Part shown: positions 1 to 10,200 of the stretch, in pieces
How positions within the stretch are numbered: the stretch's first letter is position 1
Layout of the letters: each line of letters begins with the position of its first letter
From: Corythucha ciliata
Lineage: Eukaryota > Arthropoda > Insecta > Hemiptera > Tingidae
NCBI GenBank assembly: GCA_038030265.1
Contig: CM075943.1
Coordinates: forward strand, 45,694,001-45,758,000
Length of the DNA: 64,000 nt
Reading direction: 5' to 3'
Notes under the pieces: model-generated
What the model was told of the DNA's origin: nothing
Seen by the model: only the letters and a program-made list of their open reading frames with translations
Database searches by the model: none
Made by a program: the position numbers and the translations under genes

Positions 1-2084
1 AGCTAGGTAAATCAAAGAATGAATGATGTGGTACATTGATGAATATGGCACATAAGTGTTTGCAAGGGAATCTATACCTTTCAAAATCATTACATGAGCA
101 GTTCGGAACGGAGAAGTCGACTCTGTACGTTTGACCCTTAATACTTTCGCTATTGACCAAGAAAACGTTGTCCCCTACAGGCTTAATTTTATTTGCTGTT
201 TGATAGACACTAAGAGCGGAAGAGTACCGATCATACACATGCTTAATAAAAAATGTAGGTCTACCGTGCAAAAACTAGGGGATCTCAGCATTATATGTTT
301 TGTACTTGGAACTTAATTTACTATTGTCACTTTGGTATTTGATTAAACTTTCTAGCAAAAATTTAGTTATAATAACCTCTAGGACCCCACACAAGCTTTT
401 ATCGACGTACTGATATAAGTAAGAATGTTTTACAACTCTATTTTGATTTTCTATGCCATTATTTGTGGATATAATGAATGAAAATTCACTGCTAAAGAAT
501 GCACGAGTCCATTTTTCTTTCCATGGTAGCCATGTAGAAGTGAAATAGTGTTGTGCTTTCTCGTTTCTTTTCCAAACTTCGCTAGTGAGTAAAGCGTTAT
601 ACGTTTTATCGAAATTTACCATGCTTGTGCATAAAGCTAGCTGCCTCCATCTCCGTTTTATTTCATCACCGTCCGATTGGTTTATCACATTACCACTTTT
701 CTTAAGCCAACGAACCCATGCCTGCTCCCTGTGGAAATCACAAATGTAAGTTGGACATTCAAAAATCTTGGAGATTGCATTGATTTCGGCTTCACAAAAG
801 TCTGTGATAAAATAAGAAGGTGACCAATTTTCGTTCCATTCTTGAAACACTTTCAAAAATTCTGAAATTGAATGGCTATCTTCTTTTTCAGAAATTATGA
901 TTCCAACAACAATATAGGAACTATTTGTTTTTACTACCAAAGAAAACAATGGTAAGGCATATTTGGTAGTTTTGTAAGTGGCATCAAGTAAAACAACACT
1001 ACCGTAACGCTCCAAAAGGTCTTTTTGCCACTCGGTTTGGTAACAAAACAAAAATGGGTCTGTGGAACTGCGAGGACGATAAAAGCATGTTCCACCGTAT
1101 GACTTCTTCCAAACATCAATTTTGTCTAATAAGGCTACTTGATCTATCCTACACTGCTTTGATTCAAAAATAAATTTACATACATAATTGTAAATTATCT
1201 TAGCCGGTGGGAAAAATGCTCGTGAGAAGCCTGTTACAATGTCCGATACGGTGTCTCTGACAAACGCCCTTAATAATATTTTAATTGTTTGGACGTTAGT
1301 GATACCGTTATTTATGTGTTTTTTTATTTCTTCTTTTAAAGAAACATCCAACTGTTGGTTTAAGAAGGCAGTGTTGTGAGGATGATTATGCTCGTTTGAA
1401 ACTCGGATGTAGTATCTCCGCACAGATTTCAGGGCATCGACATCGTCTTTAAATTTGTTTTTAATCTGGCAGCAAATCTATAACGTTAAGAAAAAGTTAC
1501 TATTGAAATGATTACTCATTAAGTAAATAAAATGTTAAAAGTACATATTCTTTTTCTGATCGATTGTCAATCTTCTCTGTGCGGAAATCTGGAAAATATA
1601 GAATTTCGGCAACTGTCATCTTGGCAGAACATCCCATTTTCTTGGTCTCGTGTAAACGAAATCGGGATTTTTGAATAAGAAATTTCAAACGGTGTAAAAA
1701 CACGTGGATAGTGAACACTACTAACAAGGGAACGGTCGGTAATGTCCGACGCCGATTTGATCGCCAATTTTTATGTGTTCTACATCGAAAAACATTAGAC
1801 CCGTGTCCTCCCGAACTTGCTTAGGTGTTTTTCATAGGAAATTGAAGCGAGAAACTCGAAAAAAATATTTTAACAAATCCCAGAACCATAGTTTTTGTTT
1901 TAGAGTAAGAAATTGCACTAAAATACGCCCGTCCGCGAAGCTAACAGCCTTTGACAATTTTTCTGAAGCGAAATGCGCATCATTTTTGAATTCAGCACCA
2001 TAAGAAACCCCTAAGTACATGCTGTTTGCTTCGCGGACGGGCGTATTTTAGTGCAATTTCTTACTCTAAATCAAAAACTATGGT

Positions 2085-2245
2085 TGTTTGACGATGGTTC
2101 AGTTAAGAACGACTATGAAGAGAAAGGCAAGAAAATTAAAACGATGAGAACGATTATTTGCTCTATTGTTCAAAAGCCTTTTTTTCTGACAACAACAACA
2201 ATAATAATTTGTTCCATATGGGGAAATTAATCAGTATTTTGAACA
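2085..2245 (-). repeat. BEL/Pao 3' LTR
   Basis: About 140 bp matches 5272-5417 almost exactly, including a CAA/ACA-rich tract. The remaining bases to 2085 complete a TG...CA LTR and abut the ATGGT duplication. Confidence 0.85.
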
Positions 2246-5200
2246 TGCTGCCGCCCCGAAGTTGGGTGATCAATTCCGGATGTTGGGTTTTCATCTTCTT
2301 CAGGAAACGGACAGATCTTCGTAATGGCCCTCTTAAAAACTCCGTCTTGCGTCTTGAGGGTGACGACTCGAATTAAATTATCTTGTCCACGTTGAACTTG
2401 GATTATTCTTCCCAGCTTCCGTTTCAAGGGGGCAATGTTCTCGTCTTTTAAAAGAACCAGTTGTCCAATTTCAAGATTTTTTGATGACTGCTTCCATTTT
2501 CTCATTTGCTGAAGTTCATTTAGATACTCTTGTGACCACCTCTTCCAAAAGTGCTGTTTCAACTGCTGGAGATATTGCCACCTGGACAAACGATTAATAT
2601 TTAGGGACAATAAATCTGCTTCGGGTAAAGCCGTAAGGGAATCTCCAATTATAAAATGACTTGGAGTTAAACGGAGGAGGTCCGAAGGATCCGACGAAAG
2701 TGGAGTTAGAGGCCTGGAGTTTAGACACGCCTCTATCTCAGCTAGAAGGGTGTGCATTTCAGTGAGAGTCAGATTAGCACAACCAACTGTTCTCTTCAGG
2801 TGGGTTTTGACGGATTTCACTCCAGCTTCCCATAAGCCTCCGAAGTGGGGGGAACGCGGTGGAATGAAGTGCCAAACAATATTCTTTTGACCTAGTGCTC
2901 TGGCTACCGTATCTTGATGGCTTTTTGATTGAAGAAGTTGGTAAAGATCTTTCAACTGTGAGTTAGCCCCTATGAAATTAGTTCCATTGTCGGAATAAAC
3001 CGACGATGGTATGCCTCGTCTGGAACAAAAACGAGTGAATGCTGCTAAAAATGAATTAGTCGTAAAGTCTTCTACTAATTCCAGGAGAATTGCTTTAGTA
3101 GATGTACAAATGAAAAGGGCTATGTACATTTTAATAGGATTACTTTTCCTCAACCTTGAAAATTTGATGAAAAATGGACCACAGTAGTCTACACCGGTAT
3201 GAGTGAATGGTCGCACAGGCTCTGTCCTGAATTTTGGGAGAGATCCCATAAGTTGGTTCGCAGATCTCGGTGCGCTTCGGAAACACTTCATGCATTGCCT
3301 GACAATCTGTTTTGTTAGTTTTCTTCCATTTACCAACCAAAATGTTTGCCGTAGAGCGGCCAATAATGACTGAGGACCTTCATGGCACAGCCTTTCATGT
3401 TCTTGTAAAACTATGAGCTTTGAAAAGGAATGGTTAGGACTTATAACGATGGGATGTTTGTGGTCAGGTGTCAGTGGAGCGTTTTGTAGTCTACCGCCCA
3501 CTCTAATCAGGCCGGCAGAGTCAATAAAAGGGTTCAAAGAAATGAGTTTACTTTTCTTTTGTACGGTCTGACCACGTTTGAGCGACTGATATTCCTCTTC
3601 AAAATTTTCTTTTTGAGTCAATTTCCAAAGGTGTTTTTCTGCTGTACTCAGTTCGTTTGCTGACAAAGGACCTTGATACCTGTTGTGAATAAGACGCGTG
3701 TTATGAATAAATCTCAGGACAAATGCAAAAACATGAAGTAATTTTTTGAAAGACGAAATTGATTTGAACAATGGAAACGATTCTTGTACTGTAAAGAGGG
3801 TAAGGGACACAGATTTTCTTTTTTCCGGAAGATCTTCTTTTGATGGAGCGTATGGTTTGATTGTTGTTTTCTCTGATTGACCTCGAAGCCATAAAGGGCC
3901 GTGAAACCAAAATTCACTTGAAGCCAGTTGCTTTGCGTCGAGTCCGCGAGAGACGAGATCCGCTGGATTCTCCGATGAGATGACATGACTCCACGAAGTT
4001 ATTTTTGTCAATTCCTGTATTTTAGCTACTCTATTCGCTACGAAAGTATTATAATTTGATGACGGTGAATTTAACCAGGATAAGACTATGGTAGAATCCG
4101 AATAGTAGAATATATTTTCTATTTGAAGTTCGAGGGAATTTATTACTGCGTACGTCAGTTAAGCGAGTAAAAGAGCCCCACACAACTCGAGCCGTGGTAG
4201 TGAGATGGTCTTTAATGGGGCCACTCTTGATTTTGAGGCAATTAAGCTCGTCGATACGGACCCATCTTCACTTACAACCTTGAAATAAACACAAGCTCCG
4301 AAAGCTTTTTCCGATGCATCGGAAAAGCCATGAATTTCGACAAATTTATGATTTTGTTTAGGGAAAATGCATCTTTGTATATTAATTTTTTCTATGTACT
4401 TGACTGTCGAAACGAAATTAGACCACTCTTTCTCGATAGGTCGAAGAATTCTGCTATCCCAATTACTTTTTGATTTCCAAATTTTTTGAATTATTAATTT
4501 TCCTGCGAGTATCAAAGGACCCAACAGGCCGATTGGATCGAAAATTTTCGAAATGAACGAAAGCACAGATCGTTTTGTATGCACTGTGTTTTCATTTATC
4601 TCTGGAAAAGAAAAGTGGTACTTGAACGAATCATTACAGGGATTCCAGAGAAGACCTAAAGTTTTGACGTGTTCGTCCTTTTGTTGGAAATTGTCGTCTT
4701 GTAAGGCGAAAATTGCGCTATTCTCAATGTCCTCGGGAGGCACCGACTCCAATAGAGATGGGTGGTTAGCTGACCATTTTCGGAGATGAAATCCTCCCCT
4801 TTTTCTCATTCTAATTAATTGGTTTTGAAGTTCAAGGGCATTGTCGAGTGAGCTTGCACCAGATAAAATGTCGTCCATGTAGAAATCAGTGAGAGTGGCA
4901 TTCCGAGCTAACGGAAAGTTGTCTGATTCATCTAGAGCTAATTGTTGCAATGTCCGAGTCGCTAGAAAAAGGGCACTTGTTGTTCCGTATGTCACTGTAG
5001 TGAGTTGGTAAGTTTTTAACTCGTCATTGCAATTTTCACGCCATATTATTTGTTGTAGATTGTGTTGGTTACTTCCGATTAATATTTGTCTATACATTTT
5101 TTCAATGTCTGCCGTGAAACAATAAATGTGTTTTCGAAACCTGATAATAATTTGAAACAAGTCTTGTTGGATTTTCGGCCCAGACAAAGAAACGTCGTTT

Positions 5201-5271
5201 AAAGATAGACCACTTGATGTTTTAGCTGAGGCATCAAATACCACGCGAAGTTTGGTGGTGGATGAGGACTC
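2227..5271 (-). pseudogene. pol: BEL/Pao pol: partial RT, RNase H, integrase, DUF5641
   Basis: The frame enters from the truncated LTR with VVFDASAKT, the start of the Pao-type RT. It continues with the RT active site (YMDD in FYMDDILSG), RNase H, an H2C2 zinc-binding region, the integrase core with D (GVDYCG), D (SDNGTNF) and E (GLWEAG) all present, and a C-terminal DUF5641-like region rich in K and W. A single in-frame TAA at 4161-4159, between RT/RNase H start and the rest of RNase H, is the only stop seen in about 3 kb. No gag, CCHC or protease sequence remains, so the copy cannot supply its own particles. The stop codon TAA of the long frame lies at the start of the 3' LTR. Confidence 0.88.
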
Positions 5272-5417
5272 AGAACGACTATGAAGAGAAAGGCAAGAAA
5301 ATTAAAACGATGAGAACGATTATTTTTTGCTCTATTGTTCAAAAGCCTTTTTTTCTGACGACAACAACAACAATAATAATTTGTTCCATATGGGGAAATT
5401 AATCAGTATTTTGAACA
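5272..5417 (-). repeat. BEL/Pao 5' LTR, truncated at its inner end
   Basis: Direct copy of 2106-2245. It abuts the ATGGT duplication at 5418 and is fused to RT coding sequence at about 5271. Confidence 0.85.
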
Positions 5418-6059
5418 ATGGTTTTGGGATTTTTCAGCGTATTTTTTTTCGAGTTTCTCGCACCAATTTCCTATGAAAAACACCTAAAATTCTCCATAAA
5501 AAAAAATCGAAATTTCGACTTTTGGGGCTTTCCGATTTTTTGGGGGCCTCCACAGGGCCCATTGGCAAGTTCGGAAGGACACGTGTCTAATATTTTTCGA
5601 TGTAGAACACATAAAATTGGCGATCAAATTGGCGTCGGACATTACCGACCCTCCCCTTGTATAAGAGGTTCTTGTTATTTTTCGCTTGTCGTACCTGGCT
5701 TCTGTTTTGCTTCGTAGCATAATATTTATTGCCACGTGAGCAGTCAAATACAGTTGTTTTCTTTAAAACAAAAGGATGTCCGAAGAACGGAATGAGGATT
5801 CCCTGGGAATGTCGATATTGAAATATAATCCACGGTGAACCCGACTTAATAGATTTATCTAAGTGCAAATAGGATTATCGTGAGGAGGTGAAGCGAAAAT
5901 ACAATTTTATGATTGCTTTCCTATTAAATTAATATTTAATAAAAAATTTATATGCACGCTTACTTTCTTTAGATGTTGGTAACCATTCTTTTTAAGATTC
6001 CGCATGTACTCTTCATAAGCTGGTTCCCCATCCAAATGAATAACTTCTTCACCCATCAC

Positions 6060-6325
6060 TAAAATAGACTACTACGTGTACGTACATATAATTTTTAAAA
6101 AATCTATTACGACCAACGGTGAGACGTGAGAGTAATACGATGATTATGATTTTTAAAAAACGTTTATCCTTTATCTATGGGCCGAATAGAGAGCTAGCGC
6201 AATATGGTGGCAGTCCATGTAAGTACAAACTTCGCTGTGAAGATAGCAAACCCCTCATGAAGTCCGCGTATCTGAAACCTCCGTATTTATCGCATCCCTC
6301 CCCCAGTACCCTGCCACCTCATCCG
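6060..6325. repeat. MULE 5' flank, shared in inverted orientation with 50632-50893
   Basis: This upstream region contains the TIR motif (GGTGGCAGTCCATGTAAG and following bases, about 6209-6266) that is also at both ends of copy 2. The similarity to 50632-50893 extends about 60 bp beyond that motif, to the CTGCCACC near 6327. The true end of the element is therefore uncertain. Confidence 0.7.
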
Positions 6326-6485
6326 TACACCTTAGTGTGCAATGTTTCCCAATTATTTACTTATTCATTTCAGTTTATTTTTTGAATTATAAATCAAAGT
6401 TAATGCCTTTCAGTTTTATTTCAAATGTTGGACTGTGAAAAATGTATGAACTCATTTGGCTTGTATGGGTGCTGCATGATGTTGT
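6325..6485. repeat. Dispersed repeat, inverted copy at 44873-45045
   Basis: The segment from CTCATCCGTACACC to the GCTGCATGATG end is the reverse complement of 44873-45045 with few differences. It directly adjoins the MULE 5' flank, and its end is where the Gypsy LTR at 6480 begins. No coding capacity. It may be part of a larger DNA element. Confidence 0.7.
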
Positions 6486-6610
6486 GGCGAAAATTTTCGA
6501 CCACATGGTTTTATGAGGAACATATGAATTTAGTTTGCTGGGGTTCTGTCAAAATAAAATTCTTTTTCGTCTCAAGCGTCTCATTCAGAAGTGATAACCA
6601 ACCCACTTCA
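6480..6610 (+). repeat. Probable 5' LTR of a Gypsy-like element
   Basis: The tract begins TGTTGTGGCG exactly where the 6325-6485 repeat stops matching its 45-kb copy. It contains AATAAAA and ends in CA just before a typical Gypsy leader (AATTGGTGACCCGCGACG at 6611-6628). The matching 3' LTR was not found, because the element enters an N gap. Confidence 0.55.
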
Positions 6611-6628
6611 AATTGGTGACCCGCGACG
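6611..6628 (+). promoter_or_regulatory. Candidate primer-binding site of the Gypsy-like element
   Basis: TTGGTGACCC-type sequence directly after the LTR end, as seen downstream of the 5' LTR of many Gypsy elements. The tRNA was not identified. Confidence 0.5.
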
Positions 6629-6675
6629 TTCATTAACAAGAACATTCGACATCCGACCCCGACGCTCGACGTGAC

Positions 6676-6724
6676 ATGGCCAACATCGAAGAATTGGTTG
6701 AGCAACTCGCTCAATTACGCCAAC
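6676..6724 (+). CDS. gag: Start of a gag-like ORF, cut by the N gap
   Basis: ATG at 6676 opens a frame reading MANIEELVEQLAQLRQ before the Ns. A short leader after an LTR and primer site, followed by a glutamine/leucine-rich start, fits a Gypsy gag N-terminus. Only 16 codons can be read, so the product is inferred from position. What follows the gap (7225 on) shows no continuing gag or pol. Confidence 0.45.
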
Positions 6725-7224
6725 NNNNNNNNNNNNNNNNNNNNNNNNNNNNNNNNNNNNNNNNNNNNNNNNNNNNNNNNNNNNNNNNNNNNNNNNNNNN
6801 NNNNNNNNNNNNNNNNNNNNNNNNNNNNNNNNNNNNNNNNNNNNNNNNNNNNNNNNNNNNNNNNNNNNNNNNNNNNNNNNNNNNNNNNNNNNNNNNNNNN
6901 NNNNNNNNNNNNNNNNNNNNNNNNNNNNNNNNNNNNNNNNNNNNNNNNNNNNNNNNNNNNNNNNNNNNNNNNNNNNNNNNNNNNNNNNNNNNNNNNNNNN
7001 NNNNNNNNNNNNNNNNNNNNNNNNNNNNNNNNNNNNNNNNNNNNNNNNNNNNNNNNNNNNNNNNNNNNNNNNNNNNNNNNNNNNNNNNNNNNNNNNNNNN
7101 NNNNNNNNNNNNNNNNNNNNNNNNNNNNNNNNNNNNNNNNNNNNNNNNNNNNNNNNNNNNNNNNNNNNNNNNNNNNNNNNNNNNNNNNNNNNNNNNNNNN
7201 NNNNNNNNNNNNNNNNNNNNNNNN
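6725..7224. other. Assembly gap of exactly 500 N
   Basis: Run of 500 unknown bases. The round length suggests a placeholder of unspecified true size, lying inside a Gypsy-like element. Confidence 0.98.
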
Positions 7225-10200
7225 AAAACTCGGTTAGAGACCACCGTACTCAAAGCTGTTGGTATAAGCCTTCTAACGTATAAAAGCTGTCAATTTCCCC
7301 ACAGAGAAGGACACTAATGTCAAAAAACTTGACTTTTTGTCACCACATAAACTAACTAGGTTCGGCAACAGTTATAGGCTCCTCAAACTGGCTATTCATC
7401 ATGGAAATGTCCATTCATGTTCATAAACCATAGACAACGTCAGAAAAGCTGTTTCTCAAATCAGAAAATCACTTACCAAAAACAGCAGTTTTATCCCTGA
7501 AACAGAGCAGGAACCCCGGAATCGTGATTTTTCAAAAACCGGCTAATTCACCCAAAAAACTGACTGTTTCACACAGCAGTAAATGGCTATTACACAACCA
7601 GTTGGGCCCTCTCCGAACATAGATCCTCGGGTATCTGGCAACCCTAGCCCTCACGCTGGAACCATTCTCTGAATGCGATAGGCAGGATTATGTTGCATCA
7701 TTGTAATGTACGTTACACACGTACCATGTTATGATGCATCTGACATCTGGCTCCTGAGAAGCCCCACCCCTGGAACAAGGTCTGGCTACGCCGTTATGGA
7801 TGTGCCCGAAAATTTGTAATCAATGATGGTTCGATGTAGGGTCGAAAGAAACATTATTTACTATCGAATACGAATGCATTACGATTCGAATTAAACATCA
7901 AAGTAGCTGAACTTCAACCCTTGAATTCTATAAAATAAAGTTATTTCTTACAATAACACTCATCTAGCGCATAAAAGTTTGGAACAACAATATTCCTCGT
8001 GCCGGTAATGCACGTTTCTTTTCTACACTACACGCTGACTAAAAGAATTTGTGAAACACAGAAAAAAATTTTTTAAAAATATACTTCTTTTTAGCGGTTT
8101 TCTTATCCAGAACAGAAATGGCGTCAGTCTTATCAAACATTGCTTTTACCTGTATCTATAGTATCTCTAATATATATAAACAAGATAACCACTACAACGG
8201 CATTGAATCTTCCATTAGCCAATCAGAGGCCACGAAACAACTCCTGGCTGAAATCGAGTAGCATTTCAAATTACGCGTCCTGCCCCCAACATGTTTGTCG
8301 TTCTTTACACAACGTACTTCAGTACATCCATCTCCTCCTGAACCACTCTGTATGTGTATGTATTACATTTCTTCAACCATGAAGAATATTGTATTAGGTA
8401 GGTAAATGTTTTTTTAGAAGCTGAAAAACAATTGTTATTGTCTTGAAAATTACCTGTTAAAACTTTCCTTTCCGCGATCAACACGAATTTCATTCAATAG
8501 AACATAGTTCCCTGGGGCCTCATTCCCAATTTAACGGTGAAATGGTGCGGTGAATAGAGTCAAGGGAAAGGGCAGATATATATTTCATTTAAAACTTTCA
8601 CTTCGGTGAACTCTCTTGAAAAAGTAATCATGACTGCTGAGTGGTAAGGGGGGGGGGGTCCGGAGTGGATCAGTCTTTTTAAAAAGGATGAATCTATAGC
8701 AATTGTGCGCTACATAATCGATGACAGCGAGTTTAATTAGCAAGCTCATTATACCGGAGCTTATTTTCATGAGTAGGGGATACTTTCCAAACACTGGATA
8801 TCTCATGGAATAACAATCTGTCGTACAATTTGACATTACTGTTTGCAAAAGGCACATAGCCAAAATTATCTCATCTTAATTTGAACAATAAGTGCAATAA
8901 TAAATCCACCCTAAGGATATAGTTAAAAAAAGAGGGACTTGAGGTTAATTTTTGATTGAGGGTACTAATATTTTTTTGACCCCTTCATCTAGCTTGAAAT
9001 GAAGCGCCTTCGACATTTATTTTTCTTGCTGAGTCAAGCAATTGGAAAGGGCTTCACTGCACGAACGAGAGCGATCCATTCTACTATATCAAAACGGGTC
9101 ATGTAATGAGCCCTTTTTATCCCGTGAAATTCGCAGATGGTCAGCGTTGTGAAGGTGGTGGTGTGATGGTGGGGGGGGTGGAGGGAGCGGAAGCTCTCAT
9201 CCGGTTTTCCCGCACTATGATAGACTTGTTATAGATGGTTCATAATGCCTCCTTGGAGGGAAGATTTTCCCCGAAGGCGAAGCTAGAATACAATACCTGT
9301 CTGAATGGAATCAATGGCGATTCCTTGAAAATAGCCGCCGAGGGGATTCTTACTCGCTGACCTACTTCTGCCCTTTTTCACTCTTACTCTCTCGCCTCTC
9401 TCTCTCTCACTCTCACCGTTTTCCTCTCAAGTAAACGCCGTGCCTGCTACTTTTGATTGCTTTCACCTTTCCAAATAGCAAGCCGCTTATTCAATCATTT
9501 TGTAAGCCCCCCCAACTAAAAGTTAATAGATGTTCCACTTGACTGGAATGCGAGCCGATTACGCTTACTCTTTCTCAACCACCCTTTGATATGAAATCAT
9601 AAAGATGAAGAGGCCGACATAAATTCTTGATATTAAAACAAAAATTCAGGTAATGAAAGTATTGATATCCGAGCGCGAGAGGTACAGTGATTAGCGAAAA
9701 TACGAGGGGGGTGAACGCCTATATATACCTCGTGGATTTATCACCCTGCTTTATTTGACCCATTCTCAGAAGCTAACTCAGGTTTTTGGTGCCTGGAACG
9801 TTGGAGAAGAGGGCCAATATCTGAGGAATTTTTTAATAAAATTTAATTCACAGCTTTTTTTCCTTTTTGAACACGACTGGTATTGCTCTGGGATTCCATT
9901 GGTATAGAGCAAGGGAAGCCCTCCAAACGAAAAAGAGACATATATGTTTTTTTTTTTTTTTTACGCGTTAATCTTGAAATAAACATACTCATTACAGTTT
10001 CCATCGACTTCATCAGCGTTCTCATTTTTATCTTCTGATGACCCACGAAAAAAGTAGTTAGGAACGATAAGATCTTCTCCTTTTCCTTACTGTGATCGTC
10101 TTTTGAACTTCATTACCATCAAAGACTGCTCCCCCCCCCCCACCACCGTCGCAACCAAAGGACGTAAAATTTAGCTTTCCGGTTGAAAAAGAAAGAAAAT

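Larger units (their letters stand above)
2085..5417 (-). mobile_element. BEL/Pao LTR retroelement, 5' internal deletion
   Basis: The element is flanked by the 5-bp direct duplication ATGGT at 2080-2084 and 5418-5422. The LTRs, read on the minus strand, begin TGTTCAAAATACTG. The downstream LTR (2085-2245, ending in CA) is complete. The upstream one (5272-5417) keeps only its first 146 bp and is then joined directly to reverse transcriptase sequence. The end of the 5' LTR, the primer site, gag, protease and the start of RT are therefore missing. The perfect TSD shows the copy inserted as a unit and that the deletion is internal. Confidence 0.88.
1734..5650. repeat. Foldback (MITE-like) element with long inverted arms, split by the BEL insertion
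   Basis: The left arm at 1734-1943 (plus strand) matches the reverse complement of 2028-2084 joined to 5418-5650. The outer tip reads GGTCGGTAATGTCCGACGCC at 1734 and is mirrored at 5650. Removing the BEL element (2085-5417) and one target duplication makes the right arm continuous, with an approximately 80-bp indel between the arms. The spacer is 1944-2027. It has no coding capacity and lies in an intron of the MULE gene. The imperfect inverted match may continue a few bases outward (ACAAGGG-like). I could not fix a target duplication for the foldback itself, so its superfamily is unknown. Confidence 0.75.
1..6056 (-). pseudogene. MULE-type DDE transposase with C-terminal SWIM zinc finger, interrupted, copy 1
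   Basis: Reads right to left and runs off the left edge. The first exon starts at the ATG at 6056-6054 and ends at a GTAAGC donor (exon end 5964). Exon 2 is about 5860-5700, a basic, FLYWCH/CaRF-like segment. A further exon with a GCSAK motif lies at about 1727-1560, and the main exon runs from about 1470 to 1. The main exon holds the MULE transposase core. The apparent DDE residues are D in LLDATYKT, D in FITDFCEAE and E in NNGIENQN. It ends with a SWIM finger (C-x-C ... C-K-H) at about 105-60. Breaks: an in-frame TAG at 277-275; exon 1 is 13 nt shorter than in copy 2 (50894 on), which shifts its frame; and the intron between exon 2 and the GCSAK exon contains a foldback element that itself contains a BEL/Pao retroelement. 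MULE transposases cut and paste DNA in the nucleus. The family call is strong; exon borders are inferred. Confidence 0.82.
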
